Positions 51,295 through 60,846 of a DNA stretch of 64,000 nucleotides are shown in pieces. The notes beneath the pieces are model-generated. The model made no database searches. It saw only the letters and a program-made list of their open reading frames with translations, and was not told the DNA's origin. Position 1 is the first letter of the stretch; the number at the start of each line of letters is the position of its first letter. The stretch spans positions 100,309 through 164,308 of the forward strand of contig CBDCYR010000013.1 of the NCBI GenBank assembly GCA_965224275.1. Direction: 5' to 3'. The position numbers were made by a program, and so were the translations under genes. Source of the DNA: CAUZWH01 sp965224275 (GTDB taxonomy: Bacteria; Pseudomonadota; Alphaproteobacteria; SHVV01).

Positions 51295-51915
51295 TTATCT
51301 AGCTATATATTTAGCTTCGGGCCAGACCCTTTGGCAGCGCGAAGCCTTGCGATCGTAGGTGCTGTGGATTTCTTGATCAGTATGGGTGTTGGGGCGAAAC
51401 CGCATGGCCATCGCATCCTCGATACCGAACGGAGCGATGATGTGCAGCCGATCGTTGTCATCGAGCCGGATACCAATCGCACTCGCCGTACTCTCATAGC
51501 GCGAGAGGCTCTCGGCCGACGACGTGAGCGGCGCGTAGGGAACGCCAAACTTGTCTTCGAACCACAGGTGGACGCGGGCCTGGTTGCGAGTCTCAACCGG
51601 CACCCCGAGGTTTACCGCGCGAAAGGCCGCGTCGGCTTTGCGAATGCAATTATCCTCGGCGCCCCATGAGAGATCGCTATCGTCGAAGTAGATGAGATCG
51701 ATGTCTTTGAGGCCGTAGCCGCACGGGCGACCGATCAGCGCGTTCCAAATGCTTTGATAGACCGCGCCGCTGGCGATCAGCCAATCGGGTAGTGCCAACG
51801 ACCGGGCGATATCGAGCGCCGGCCAAATGACGGTATCGGCACGGATGATTTGTTCGAAGCGATCACGTGGCGAGGTGTCGCTGGATGCAACGCCAGCACC
51901 TGTGTTTGAAGGCAT
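51295..51915 (-). CDS. Nucleotidyltransferase-family protein (PF06042-like)
   Basis: 206 residues. ALPDWLIASGAVYQSIWNAL and GYGLKDIDLIYFDDSDLSW contain the G-x-(13-15)-D-x-D arrangement of the small bacterial nucleotidyltransferase family with no known substrate. VPVETRNQARVHLWFEDKFG also matches. An N-terminal ~20 residues are poorly conserved-looking. It is followed downstream by a convergent end of the deaminase-like gene with 13 bases between. Confidence 0.82.
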   Translation of the reverse strand: MPSNTGAGVASSDTSPRDRFEQIIRADTVIWPALDIARSLALPDWLIASGAVYQSIWNALIGRPCGYGLKDIDLIYFDDSDLSWGAEDNCIRKADAAFRAVNLGVPVETRNQARVHLWFEDKFGVPYAPLTSSAESLSRYESTASAIGIRLDDNDRLHIIAPFGIEDAMAMRFRPNTHTDQEIHSTYDRKASRCQRVWPEAKYIAR

Positions 51916-51938
51916 CTGAGGTATCCAGTTCCGGAGCG

Positions 51939-52304
51939 CTAACCAGCACCTTTGGCCGATCTCCGTTTCTTCTTCTTTTTGGCAGGCAGCGTGGCGACAA
52001 ACTCGATACTAGCGGCCAGCCATGTGCTAAGCGCGGGTTTGGTGGCGCAGCCCGGCGGTGCGACGAAGACATAGCCTTTCATCGGCCGGCCGGTGATATC
52101 GAAGGGGCGGACGTGCTGGCGATCGAGGGCGGCTGACGCACCTTCGGGCGTCATGCGCACTATGAGTTCATTGCCATGAACCCCGCATGACATGTGCTCG
52201 CCAACCATGAAGCAGATGCCGCCGAACATCTTTTTCTCGACCACATCGTCGCGCGCCGCAAAGACCTCGCGGATCCGAAAGGCGAGCTTTTCGTCGTAAG
52301 CCAT
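51939..52304 (-). CDS. TfoX N-terminal domain-like protein
   Basis: 121 residues. VVEKKMFGGICFMVGEHMSCG and GVHGNELIVRMTPE, then DITGRPMKGYVFVAPPG, are the TfoX/Sxy N-terminal domain. The tail is very basic (AKKKKKRRSAKGAG). Members are small single-domain proteins of unknown biochemical function; the C-terminal competence domain is absent. It is on the same strand as the cyclase gene, 25 bases downstream of it. Confidence 0.88.
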   Translation of the reverse strand: MAYDEKLAFRIREVFAARDDVVEKKMFGGICFMVGEHMSCGVHGNELIVRMTPEGASAALDRQHVRPFDITGRPMKGYVFVAPPGCATKPALSTWLAASIEFVATLPAKKKKKRRSAKGAG

Positions 52305-52329
52305 CGTTCGCTCCTCTGCTTAGCCGCGC

Positions 52330-53637
52330 TTAGCTGCTTTGGGGGTTGCCCATTGCGAAGATCGGCGTGAGTGCGGTACGCCCACGCAAGGGAATGCTCT
52401 CAAGGGCATGCCACTGACCGCGATCCGACGCCGTGCCGGCTGCATCAATCGCGTCCTGCGATGCCAATACCGGCCACTGGATCTCTTTTGTCAGCTGCTC
52501 GAGGCGAGCGGCCACATTCACGGTGTCGCCCAGCACGGTGTATTCCAGGCGCGCTTCGTCGCCAATCGCGCCGCAAAATGCTTCGCCCCAGTGAACGCCA
52601 ACCCCGACGCGGACCGGGTCTGCCCCTGCCAACGCTCCGGAGCGGTGCCAATCGTCCATCTCGGAAAGGATGAGTTCGGCGCATTTAAGCGCCGCGCCGG
52701 CATCGTTTGAGCCGTCGTTGGTGAGGCCGAACACCACCATCGCCGAATCGCCGACGAATTTGTCGATAACACCGCCGCAGGCCACGACTGCCCTGGCGAT
52801 ACGGTGCCGGAACTGCGAGACAAAGGCGCTAATTTCCTCCGGCGGCAGCACTTCGGAGCGGGCAGTGAAGCCGCGGATATCGACGAACAGGATCGCAACC
52901 GCTTTGCGCCGACCGCGGCGCAGCTCATCGATGCCCGCTTCCGCCAGGCGGTTGGCAATCTGCTGCGGCAGATAACGCGTCAGATTTGCGCCTCGACGGG
53001 TCTCTTCGATCGCCCGCGTGAGCAAACGCCGGGCGCGAACAGCGGCAATGACCAACACAATGCCCGCCAGCGCAAGCATGGTTAGACGCATCACGCTCGG
53101 TGGCAGAGAAAACAGCACTTCAAGAACTTGCGCGGACGGGGGATCGGCGGGTTCAGCGCCGATCGAGAGCCCAATCAAACCTAGGAGGACGGCAACGACA
53201 TAGCCCTGGAGCAATGGGTTGTAACGCAGGGCGCCGAACGCAAATACCAACGGCACCATCCAAATCGGCACCATGGTGATGATGTAACCGATAGGAAGGT
53301 CGGCGTTAATGAGGCTGAGCCAAATGCTCACCAGCAAAAATGCGGCGTCGCCCGTCACGACGGGCCACGCCATCCACGGTCGGTAATGCCCAGAGAAGTT
53401 GGTGGCGAGTGAGACGACTCCGAGAAGCAGATAGGCGCCGATTGTTGCGCTGGCAAACGACAATTGACGGACTACGAATGGCTGATCGGTGGCCATGTCT
53501 GGCAGCACGGCGAAGATAAAAACGGCGCCAAGCGCGATCGCAACGAGAATCCTGAGCAAGGCAACGGTACGCTCAGCGCTTATTTCCGCCGCAATGAAGA
53601 GTTCGCGCGGCTGCAGTGACGAACTGATCTCGGACAT
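52330..53637 (-). CDS. Membrane-bound class III adenylate/guanylate cyclase
   Basis: 435 residues. The N-terminal ~220 residues contain about six membrane helices (ILVAIALGAVFIFAVLPDMA, TIGAYLLLGVVSLA, GYIITMVPIWMVPLVFAFGAL, LTMLALAGIVLVIAAVRARR). A catalytic domain follows at ~245-420: AILFVDIRGFTARSE with the metal aspartate, GVIDKFVGDSAMVVFG with the second, and LEYTVLGDTVNVAARLEQLT with the transition-state Asn and Arg. These identify a class III nucleotide cyclase making a cyclic nucleotide second messenger; substrate choice is not certain. Confidence 0.92.
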   Translation of the reverse strand: MSEISSSLQPRELFIAAEISAERTVALLRILVAIALGAVFIFAVLPDMATDQPFVVRQLSFASATIGAYLLLGVVSLATNFSGHYRPWMAWPVVTGDAAFLLVSIWLSLINADLPIGYIITMVPIWMVPLVFAFGALRYNPLLQGYVVAVLLGLIGLSIGAEPADPPSAQVLEVLFSLPPSVMRLTMLALAGIVLVIAAVRARRLLTRAIEETRRGANLTRYLPQQIANRLAEAGIDELRRGRRKAVAILFVDIRGFTARSEVLPPEEISAFVSQFRHRIARAVVACGGVIDKFVGDSAMVVFGLTNDGSNDAGAALKCAELILSEMDDWHRSGALAGADPVRVGVGVHWGEAFCGAIGDEARLEYTVLGDTVNVAARLEQLTKEIQWPVLASQDAIDAAGTASDRGQWHALESIPLRGRTALTPIFAMGNPQSS

Positions 53638-53799
53638 CTCTGAAATCCTCGGGATTGATCTTTGGGATTGATCCCTGGAAATTAGATCCCTGGGCTGATT
53701 CCTGCGCGGATCATTAGAACATTTCAGGATTGCGTCGACTCGGCCATCCCGCTTCCCCGGCCCAACTACCCGAAGGGTACCCGCGGAAGGCTCCCTCTC

Positions 53800-53839
53800 C
53801 CACCTGCCTTCGCCGTAGCGGCTTCGCGCAGGCAGGTGG
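53800..53839 (+). repeat. REP-like hairpin unit A
   Basis: 40 bases beginning CCACCTGCC and ending GGCAGGTGG, so able to fold on itself. Its exact reverse complement is unit B at 53951-53990. Confidence 0.85.
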
Positions 53840-53950
53840 GGGAGAGGGTGAGGTGAGGGGGAGAAAAGGCGCTGTTCGTCCGGCTTGCCTTAGCTGTAGT
53901 AGCGCGGGCTTAAGCGGTCGGCTGGGGCTACGGGTCCACCCACGGCTCCT

Positions 53951-53990
53951 CCACCTGCCTGCGCGAAGCCGCTACGGCGAAGGCAGGTGG
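53951..53990 (-). repeat. REP-like hairpin unit B, mirror of unit A
   Basis: Exact reverse complement of 53800-53839, 111 bases away; the pair could form a large cruciform. Confidence 0.85.
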
Positions 53991-54010
53991 GAGAGGCGTA
54001 TTCATTTTTT

Positions 54011-54044
54011 CCCTCACCCCGGCCCTCTCCCCCAAGGGCGAGGG
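54011..54044 (+). repeat. REP-like C-rich unit, related to 24462-24555
   Basis: CCCTCACCCC…CCCTCTCCC…GGGCGAGGG pattern closely related to both arms of the repeat at 24462-24555, followed by AGTAAAAAAG. Confidence 0.75.
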
Positions 54045-54303
54045 AGTAAAAAAGTGCGCCTAGGATATTCGAAGGAGGGGGTGGATCGGCCGGGGGAGCG
54101 GGCGTTTTAAGGTGTAACCGTCGTGCCAGTGGCACGGCGCAAGCGTGCCTGCGTGGGGTCGAGCCAATCCTGAATTGCTCTAGCCGGCGCTTGGTCGATC
54201 TTGAGCTGAGGCTGATCCAGTGTTGCACCGTACCTCAACAGCCTGGTTCTTGATGGTTTGATCGCGCTTGGTGACGCGTTGGGCGGCCGCCTCGATGTGA
54301 AAC

Positions 54304-56676
54304 TTACCGCACGGCGATCAACTCGCGCACGCGTTCGGGCGTTATCGGAAGTTCGGTGATGGCACCGGGCATTTGCAGAGCATCGTCGACGGCCGAGGCA
54401 ATCGCGCCGCCAGCCGCATTGATGCCGGCCTCGCCGGCGCCCTTGGCGCCGAGCGGATTGAGCGGGCTGGGAGCGTCTTCAAAGATGAGCGCTTCGACCG
54501 GCGGCATTTCGGTTGCGGTGGGGATCAGGTAGTCGACGAAGCTGGCGGCGAGTGGCTGGCCGGTGTCGTCGAAAACGAACGCTTCCATCAAAGCACCGCC
54601 GATACCCTGCGCCGCGCCACCAGAGATTTGACCCTCGACCAAGAGCGGATTGATCGCGCGGCCGATGTCGTAAGCAACGATATAGCGCTCAACGGTGACC
54701 CCGCCGGTTTCGGCGTCGATTCGGACCACAGCCGTGTGCATGCCGTAGGGATAATTCATGTGGGTTGTTTTGAACCAGCCTTCGGCGGTGAGCCCCATGT
54801 CTGCATCATCGGACAATGGCGAGAAGGGACCTCGGGCCGCAGCAATTTCCGCGAGCGTGACTTCGGCGCCGGCGCCGGCCTTGACCCGCGCCTTGCCGTC
54901 GACAATCTCGAGTTCGTCCTCGCTCACTTGCAGCAGCTCGGCTGCTGTCGCGAGCGCCTTTTCCTTGATTCGGGTCGCCGCGATGTGGGTGGCAGAACCT
55001 GTCATCACGGTGATCCGCGACGCAAATGCGCCCATCCCATATTCGATGAGGTTGGTCTGCCCGTGGCGCACACTGATGTGATCGACCGAAACACCAAGGG
55101 TATCTGCACAGATTTGGGCGATGACCGTTTCGACGCCCTGACCGACCGAGGCGACCCCGGTTACGATTTCGACATTGCCGCTTTCGTTGACCGACATGCG
55201 GACGCCGTCGAACGGTCCGAATCCGCTTTTCTCGACGAAGAAGCCAAACCCGATCCCGACCAACTCGCCGGCTGTGCGGCGCGCCTCGATATCTGCGCGC
55301 AGCGCGTCGAGGCCAATTTTGGCGGCCGTCTGATCGAGCAGGCCGGCATAATCGCCGGAGTCATAAACCAGCGGTGTGCGCATCGCGTCGATATCGCGGG
55401 TGTAGGGCATCTCGTCCTTGCCAACGAAGTTGATGCGCCGGACCTCGAGTGGATCGAGGCTAAATTTGTCGGCGATACGATCGATCAGCCGTTCACGCAC
55501 AAAGCTGCCTTCGAAACGGCCGGGCGCGCGGTAAGTGCCACACGGCGTCTTGTTGGTCAGCCGCACGTGGCCGTTGACGCGGTAGGCCGGCACCCGATAG
55601 GGCCCCGGCAGCATGGCCGCCGCCATGTCGTGGACGGTGACACCGTGAGTGCGAATGTAGCCGCCTTGACCGGCCCAATATTGAACGTCGAGCCCGAGGA
55701 TGAAGCCACGCGAGTCGACCGCGGCGCGGATCCTGGATTTCTGGTCGCGCGAGTGGTTGGTGGCGATCAAGCTCTCGCGGCGGTCCTCGATCCATTTGAT
55801 AGGCCGGCCGAGGCGCATCGCGGCGACACTGGCCAGCACGTCTTCGGGGTAAATTTCACCGCGCACGCCGAAGCCGCCGCCAACATGACCCTCGAACAAG
55901 TGGACCGCGTTGAGCGGTAGGCCGAGCATGGTGCTGAGCTGGATACGATTTTGGTGCGGCACTTTGGCGGCGCCGTAGAATTCGAGGATACCGACCGCGG
56001 CGTTCCAGCGCACGATCGCGCCGCGCGTCTCAAGCGGCACCCCCGATTGCGGTGCAATCGCAAAATCAAGCTCGATCACCTGGTGGCAATCCGCAAACGC
56101 GCGATCGAGATCGCCATATTCCTTGTGGATAACGGTGGCTTCGGCGATTCGGCCGGGTTCGAATTCGCCGGGATCGGCGCGGGCGTCGAGATAGGGCTCG
56201 AGCGGTTCGATCTCGACCGCAACCAGTTCCTCGGCGTCCTCCGCGAGATAGGGGTCGCGGGCGAACACGACCGCGACCGGCTCGCCCACGTAGCGGACGT
56301 AGGTGTCGGACAGGATCGGCTGACGAAACGGTTCGAGGTCGTCGACCCGCATAATACGAAACGTGATCGGTGGGATCTCAGCGACGTCTTGGTGCGTCCA
56401 AGCGGCGACCACGCCATCGAGCGCCGTCGCTTTGCTGGTGTCGATCTTCAGCAACCGGCCGCGCGCGACGGGCGAACGCACCACCCGCATGTGGAGCTGA
56501 TCGGCAAAGGAAACATCAGCAGCAAAGCGCCCGCGCCCCGTCAGGAGCGGTTTGTCTTCCAAACGCAGCGTGTTTTGGCCGACATACTTGCCCGGCTCGA
56601 AAGCTGTTGCGCCGTCCGTCCAGCTCTCGGTTGGAGTTGGCTGGTCGGAGGAAGACGGCTGGCGTGAACTCACCAC
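54304..56676 (-). CDS. Molybdenum hydroxylase large subunit A (xanthine/aldehyde dehydrogenase family)
   Basis: 790 residues. Motifs: GHVGGGFGVRGE (near 270), active-site loop CGTYRAPGRFEG (near 390), GVASVGQGVETVIAQI (near 510) and the catalytic-glutamate region GAKGAGEAGINAAGG near 760. The loop lacks the CO dehydrogenase signature. It is the last gene of an operon on the minus strand: FAD subunit, large subunit B, 2Fe-2S subunit, large subunit A, with 13 bases before it. It is only distantly similar to large subunit B. The substrate is unknown. Confidence 0.92.
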   Translation of the reverse strand: MVSSRQPSSSDQPTPTESWTDGATAFEPGKYVGQNTLRLEDKPLLTGRGRFAADVSFADQLHMRVVRSPVARGRLLKIDTSKATALDGVVAAWTHQDVAEIPPITFRIMRVDDLEPFRQPILSDTYVRYVGEPVAVVFARDPYLAEDAEELVAVEIEPLEPYLDARADPGEFEPGRIAEATVIHKEYGDLDRAFADCHQVIELDFAIAPQSGVPLETRGAIVRWNAAVGILEFYGAAKVPHQNRIQLSTMLGLPLNAVHLFEGHVGGGFGVRGEIYPEDVLASVAAMRLGRPIKWIEDRRESLIATNHSRDQKSRIRAAVDSRGFILGLDVQYWAGQGGYIRTHGVTVHDMAAAMLPGPYRVPAYRVNGHVRLTNKTPCGTYRAPGRFEGSFVRERLIDRIADKFSLDPLEVRRINFVGKDEMPYTRDIDAMRTPLVYDSGDYAGLLDQTAAKIGLDALRADIEARRTAGELVGIGFGFFVEKSGFGPFDGVRMSVNESGNVEIVTGVASVGQGVETVIAQICADTLGVSVDHISVRHGQTNLIEYGMGAFASRITVMTGSATHIAATRIKEKALATAAELLQVSEDELEIVDGKARVKAGAGAEVTLAEIAAARGPFSPLSDDADMGLTAEGWFKTTHMNYPYGMHTAVVRIDAETGGVTVERYIVAYDIGRAINPLLVEGQISGGAAQGIGGALMEAFVFDDTGQPLAASFVDYLIPTATEMPPVEALIFEDAPSPLNPLGAKGAGEAGINAAGGAIASAVDDALQMPGAITELPITPERVRELIAVR

Positions 56677-56689
56677 ACTGCGGCTGCCG

Positions 56690-57166
56690 TCAAGGCTTCG
56701 CGTCGTCGAGCGCCGATCGCATCGCCCCGATAATATTCTGATAGCCGGTGCAGCGGCACAAATTGGACGAAAGCACGTGCCGCAATTCGGTATCGTCGAT
56801 GTTTGGTCGGCTCTCGATAATTGCCGTGCCCAGCATCAGAAAACCGGGCGTGCAATAGCCACACTGCAACGCGTGATGCTCGTGAAACGCTCGCTGCAGC
56901 GGATTGAGATCATCGCCGTTGGCCAGACCCTCAACGGTGCGGATGGCCGCGCCCTCAGTCTGGATCGCAAACATCAGGCACGAACGTATTGGTTTGTCGT
57001 CGACCAGCACCGTGCAGGCGCCGCAAACCCCATGCTCGCAGCCGAGGTGGGTCCCCGTGAGACCGCAATCCATCCGCAGGGCATCGGCCAGGGTTCGGCG
57101 CGGCTCAACCTCTACGGCATGCGCCTCGCTATTTACGTTAAGAGTGATCGCAACTTTGTCGGTCAT
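56690..57166 (-). CDS. Molybdenum hydroxylase 2Fe-2S small subunit
   Basis: 158 residues. The clusters are CEHGVCGACTVLVDD (first) with RSCLMFAIQ, and CGYCTPGFLM with NLCRCTGYQN (second). It lies between the two large-subunit genes (24 bases after B, 13 before A), so it could serve both. Standard length. Confidence 0.94.
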   Translation of the reverse strand: MTDKVAITLNVNSEAHAVEVEPRRTLADALRMDCGLTGTHLGCEHGVCGACTVLVDDKPIRSCLMFAIQTEGAAIRTVEGLANGDDLNPLQRAFHEHHALQCGYCTPGFLMLGTAIIESRPNIDDTELRHVLSSNLCRCTGYQNIIGAMRSALDDAKP

Positions 57167-57190
57167 TATCTGGGTCTGTATCCGTCGAAA

Positions 57191-59503
57191 TCATTGCATC
57201 GATTGGGCCGTGCGAATCAGTTCGCGAAGTCGTTGTGGCGTGATCGGCATTTCGAAGATCTCGACGCCAAGCGGTTTCAGCGCATCGACGATCGCATTGA
57301 TGATGGCTGCCGGTGCGCCAATGGCGCCGCCTTCGCCTAAGCCTTTGGCGCCGGTAATTGTCGCATCGCTGATAGTTTCGAGATGAACGATCTCGATATC
57401 GGGGATCTCCATCGCCGTTGGGACGAGATAATCTGCCAACGACGTGGTGAGGATGTTGCCGGCATCGTCGTAGATGATTTCCTCGTACAGCGCGTTGCCG
57501 ATACCCTGGGCAACGCCGCCGCGAACCTGGCCATCGGCAATCATTGGATTGATCAACCGTCCGGCGTCCTCGGCGGTTAGGTAACGCTCCAGGTGGACCT
57601 CGCCGGTTGCCACGTCGACCTCAGCGATGACGACATGGCAAGCATTGGCAAAGGCACCGGCCGGATCGTAGCTCGCGCGCGCCGACATTTGATTGTAGGC
57701 GGTGCCGGTGAATTGGTGACTTTGGTGATATGCCAGTCGTGCGATCTCAGCGATCTCGATGCCCGCGTCATTACCCCGCGCCGCGGCCTGGCCGGCTGAT
57801 AGAACGACGTCGCGCGGATTTGCTTGCAGCAGATGCGCTGCCAACGTCGAAATTTGCTCGGCAAGTTTAGCCGCGGCAAGTTTGGTGGCGCCACCGGAGA
57901 TGACGATCGAGCGGCTGGCAAAGGTGCCCCAACCATAGGGCGTTCGATCGGTGTCACCGTGTACGATTGTAATCTTCCTGACATCAACGCCGGTTTCATC
58001 GGCGATGATCTGTGACAACGACGTCGCCAAGCCTTGGCCGTGCGGCGAGGCGCCGATGCGCGCCTCGATGCCGCCGGATGGGTCCATCGTGATGTCGACG
58101 ATCTCGTATCCTGGGGTAATTTCCATCGCGCGCGTCGAGAAGGTGGGGGTGCCGTAGCCCGTACGTTCGTTGAAGGTGGAAATCCCGATGCCGAGGTAGC
58201 GGCCATCGGCTCGTGCGTCCTGTTGGCGTGTGCGAAAGCTGGGAAGGTCGATGGTTTCGACGGCTTTTTCGAGCGCTTCGCCGTAGGACCCGTGGTCGTA
58301 GCGCGTTCCGGTGACGGACGTGTAGGGGAAGGTATCGATCAGGTTGCGGCGCCTAATTTCCGCCGGCTCGATCCCGAAGCGTTCCGCTGCAGTGTCCATC
58401 AACCGCTCAATTGCGAAGGTAATAACCGGACGCGAAACCCCACGATAGGGGCCCATCGGGCAGGTATGGGTGGTAATGCCACGAGAGCGCACGCCGTATT
58501 CCCGAAAATCGTAAGGTCCTGGCAGCTCCGCCATAGCCATCAGGGGTTCCACACCACAGGTGACGGGGTAGGTGGAATAGGCGCCGACGTTGCAGCGCAG
58601 GTCGGCATCCAACGCCAGCAATTTGGCTTTGTCGTCAAACGCCGCTTTGAGCGAGTAGCGCTGATCGCGGCTGTGACAGGACGCCATTAGGTTTTCGTGG
58701 CGATCTTCGATCCAAACGACATCGCCACGCAGGTGCCGAGCCAGCCAGACAGCGACGACGTATTCGGTCGACAATTGCATTTTCTGGCCAAAGCCGCCGC
58801 CGACATCGGGCGCGACGACGCGAATGAGAGCCTCATCGATGCCCAGCGCATCGGCGACACCGGTACGAACCTGGTGCGGGGCCTGGACCGACGCGTGCAG
58901 GGTGACCCGGCCGGTGCGCCGGTCAAACGAGGCGTGCCCGCCGCGCGGTTCGAGCGGCATCGCGCTCTGGCGGCCCGAGTCGACACTGATTTCAAATGTT
59001 TCGGCGGCCCTCGCAAAGGCATCGTCGAGGCCTTCGGTACGCATTATTGCTTCGACAAGCGTGTTGTCGGCCGCCTGCTCGTGGACCCGGGCAGCGCCAG
59101 GCGCGATCGCGGCATCAACGTCGATCACGGCCGTGGTGGCGTCGATCTCGACGACGACCCGTTCGGCATTGTCCTCGGCTTCCTCCGGGCTCGATCCAAG
59201 CACGGCGGCGATCGGCTCGCCGACGAAGCGAATGTGGGTCTTGGCAAGGACCGATTGTTCGGTGGCAACGTAGTCTGGCCGGAATAACAGCGGCCGGATC
59301 GGGTCGACGCTTGCGAGATCCTCGATCGTGTAAGCCGTGACGTCGTCGGGAATCGTGATGTCGGTGATGGTGCCGCTGGCGATCGAACTGCGTACGAATC
59401 GAACGAATGTGGCGCCGGCTGCCATATCGCCGACGTAACGACCAAAGCCGCGAATCAGCGGACCGTCTTCGCGCCGCTTGAGTTGCTGGCCGACCCAGCT
59501 CAT
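57191..59503 (-). CDS. Molybdenum hydroxylase large subunit B (xanthine/aldehyde dehydrogenase family)
   Basis: 770 residues. Motifs: DVGGGFGQKMQLSTE (near 235), active-site loop GPYRGVSRPVITFA (near 355), GASPHGQGLATSLSQI (near 480) and catalytic GAKGLGEGGAIGAP near 735. The N-terminus (WVGQQLKRREDGPLIRGFGR) matches family starts. ATG 59503 overlaps the FAD subunit stop by ATGA. Both large subunits of this operon keep the cofactor motifs, so both are expected to be active. Confidence 0.92.
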   Translation of the reverse strand: MSWVGQQLKRREDGPLIRGFGRYVGDMAAGATFVRFVRSSIASGTITDITIPDDVTAYTIEDLASVDPIRPLLFRPDYVATEQSVLAKTHIRFVGEPIAAVLGSSPEEAEDNAERVVVEIDATTAVIDVDAAIAPGAARVHEQAADNTLVEAIMRTEGLDDAFARAAETFEISVDSGRQSAMPLEPRGGHASFDRRTGRVTLHASVQAPHQVRTGVADALGIDEALIRVVAPDVGGGFGQKMQLSTEYVVAVWLARHLRGDVVWIEDRHENLMASCHSRDQRYSLKAAFDDKAKLLALDADLRCNVGAYSTYPVTCGVEPLMAMAELPGPYDFREYGVRSRGITTHTCPMGPYRGVSRPVITFAIERLMDTAAERFGIEPAEIRRRNLIDTFPYTSVTGTRYDHGSYGEALEKAVETIDLPSFRTRQQDARADGRYLGIGISTFNERTGYGTPTFSTRAMEITPGYEIVDITMDPSGGIEARIGASPHGQGLATSLSQIIADETGVDVRKITIVHGDTDRTPYGWGTFASRSIVISGGATKLAAAKLAEQISTLAAHLLQANPRDVVLSAGQAAARGNDAGIEIAEIARLAYHQSHQFTGTAYNQMSARASYDPAGAFANACHVVIAEVDVATGEVHLERYLTAEDAGRLINPMIADGQVRGGVAQGIGNALYEEIIYDDAGNILTTSLADYLVPTAMEIPDIEIVHLETISDATITGAKGLGEGGAIGAPAAIINAIVDALKPLGVEIFEMPITPQRLRELIRTAQSMQ

Positions 59504-60381
59504 GCGGCCGGTCCCTGCTCGGGTGCGTCGGCAAGCGCCTGCTGGAGCGCGCGGCGCGTCATTGCGCGGGTGAGGTCGCGGCGGTAGGCAGCGGAGGCAT
59601 GCAGATCGGAGGTTGGATCGACCGCGCCGGCCGCGATATCGGCCGCCGCGTCAAACAGCTGCGGCGAGGGCGTTTCACCGACTAACGCCTGCTCGGCGGC
59701 GTCGATTCGAATGGGACGATCTTCGACCGCACCGACGCCGATTCTGGCCTCGACGATTTTTCCCTCCGCAATCTTGATCGCAGCCAGACCCATCGTCAGC
59801 GCGAAATCGCCGGCACGGCGGGCAAACTCGGCGAAGCCGAGCCGCCAGCTATCGTCGAGTACAGGGAGCCGTATTTCGGCAAGCAACTCGTCGTCAGCGA
59901 GATCGGTGGTGAGGATCGAGATAAAAAACGCTTCCGCAGTGATCGTACGCTCACCGGTGTTGCTGCGTGCAACCATCTCGGCATCGAGCGTGCGGGCGAC
60001 CAGACACCATTCGGCGGCCGGATCTGCGTGGGCGAGGCTGCCGGCAAAGGTACCGCGCATACGGATCGGCAGATGGGCGATATGGTGGGCGACGTGCGGG
60101 AGGAAGGTGGCAAGCGGGCCTGTCACCACGGGTTGTTCGAACGCGACGTGGCGGGTCAAAGCGCCGATTTTCAGGGTTCCATTTTCGGCGCGAAGATAGT
60201 CGAGATCGTCGGCCCGGTTGATATCGATCAGGACCGCCGGCCGCGCCATACGAAAATTCATCGCCGCGACGAGAGTTTGGCCGCCGGCCAATATCTTGCC
60301 GTCGTCACCGGCTTGCGCGAGCATTTGCGTCGCTTCATCGGCAGACGCCGGCGCGCGGTATTCAAATGATGCGGGTTTCAT
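59500..60381 (-). CDS. Molybdenum hydroxylase FAD-binding medium subunit
   Basis: 293 residues. ILAGGQTLVAAMNFRMARPA is the first FAD loop (~30-49) and MRGTFAGSLAHADPAAEW the second (~108-125). It begins the operon and is divergent from a cupin gene with 75 bases between. One medium and one small subunit are shared by two large subunits. Confidence 0.93.
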   Translation of the reverse strand: MKPASFEYRAPASADEATQMLAQAGDDGKILAGGQTLVAAMNFRMARPAVLIDINRADDLDYLRAENGTLKIGALTRHVAFEQPVVTGPLATFLPHVAHHIAHLPIRMRGTFAGSLAHADPAAEWCLVARTLDAEMVARSNTGERTITAEAFFISILTTDLADDELLAEIRLPVLDDSWRLGFAEFARRAGDFALTMGLAAIKIAEGKIVEARIGVGAVEDRPIRIDAAEQALVGETPSPQLFDAAADIAAGAVDPTSDLHASAAYRRDLTRAMTRRALQQALADAPEQGPAA

Positions 60382-60456
60382 ATGTGGGGCCTACACAAAC
60401 CGATACGAAACATTATAGTCGTTACCACATAGGCGCGCTTTGTTGGAGGGGGAGGA

Positions 60457-60837
60457 ATGGCAGAAAAACTCGACCGTGTGTGTGTGTTTGGTTTGGAGGA
60501 GACGAGTCCGCAACTCCCGATCGTCGACGGCGAGGGGGTAGCCCACGCCATTGTGTGGCCTGGGGTTGGTGCAGAAATTCGCTCAATCCACCGGATCAGT
60601 TTGGGTGCGGGCGCGCAAACCAAACAAATGAATCACCCGATGGAGGCCGTCTACTACATTATTGAGGGCAGTGGCAGCGTCAGCGACCCCTCGGTCGCAA
60701 CCGATGAGGATCTGATCGAGGGATCGATGATCTTCGTTGAACCCAACACGGCCTATATCATTCGTGCCGGTGCGAGCGGTATCGAGGTGATGGGCGGACC
60801 GTGTCCCCCCGATCCCGCCCTCTACGCGCATCTCTAG
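60457..60837 (+). CDS. Cupin-domain protein, copy 1
   Basis: 126 residues. HRISLGAGAQTKQMNHPMEA and VYYIIEGSGSVSDP form the first cupin motif with a single histidine; SMIFVEPNTAYIIRAGASG is the second, without the usual histidine. Metal binding is therefore doubtful. A GGGGGAGGA site precedes ATG 60457. A second cupin follows 9 bases downstream, so the pair may form a heterodimer or act in sequence. Confidence 0.85.
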   Translation: MAEKLDRVCVFGLEETSPQLPIVDGEGVAHAIVWPGVGAEIRSIHRISLGAGAQTKQMNHPMEAVYYIIEGSGSVSDPSVATDEDLIEGSMIFVEPNTAYIIRAGASGIEVMGGPCPPDPALYAHL

Positions 60838-60846
60838 GAGAATATT

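Larger units (their letters stand above)
53638..54303. other. Non-coding region with REP-like repeats
   Basis: No convincing gene was found in these 666 bases. The frames present are interrupted or consist of repeat sequence. The stretch 53800-54044 holds two mirrored 40-base hairpin units and one C-rich unit, described separately. A possible terminator for the downstream operon was not recognised. Confidence 0.8.

Noticed and set aside
53800..54044. A CRISPR array
   Set aside because: The repeats are inverted, not direct, and are not regularly spaced.
54373..55920. A 515-codon open frame on the plus strand
   Set aside because: It is antisense to large subunit A, which has full family motifs; no domain was seen on the plus strand.
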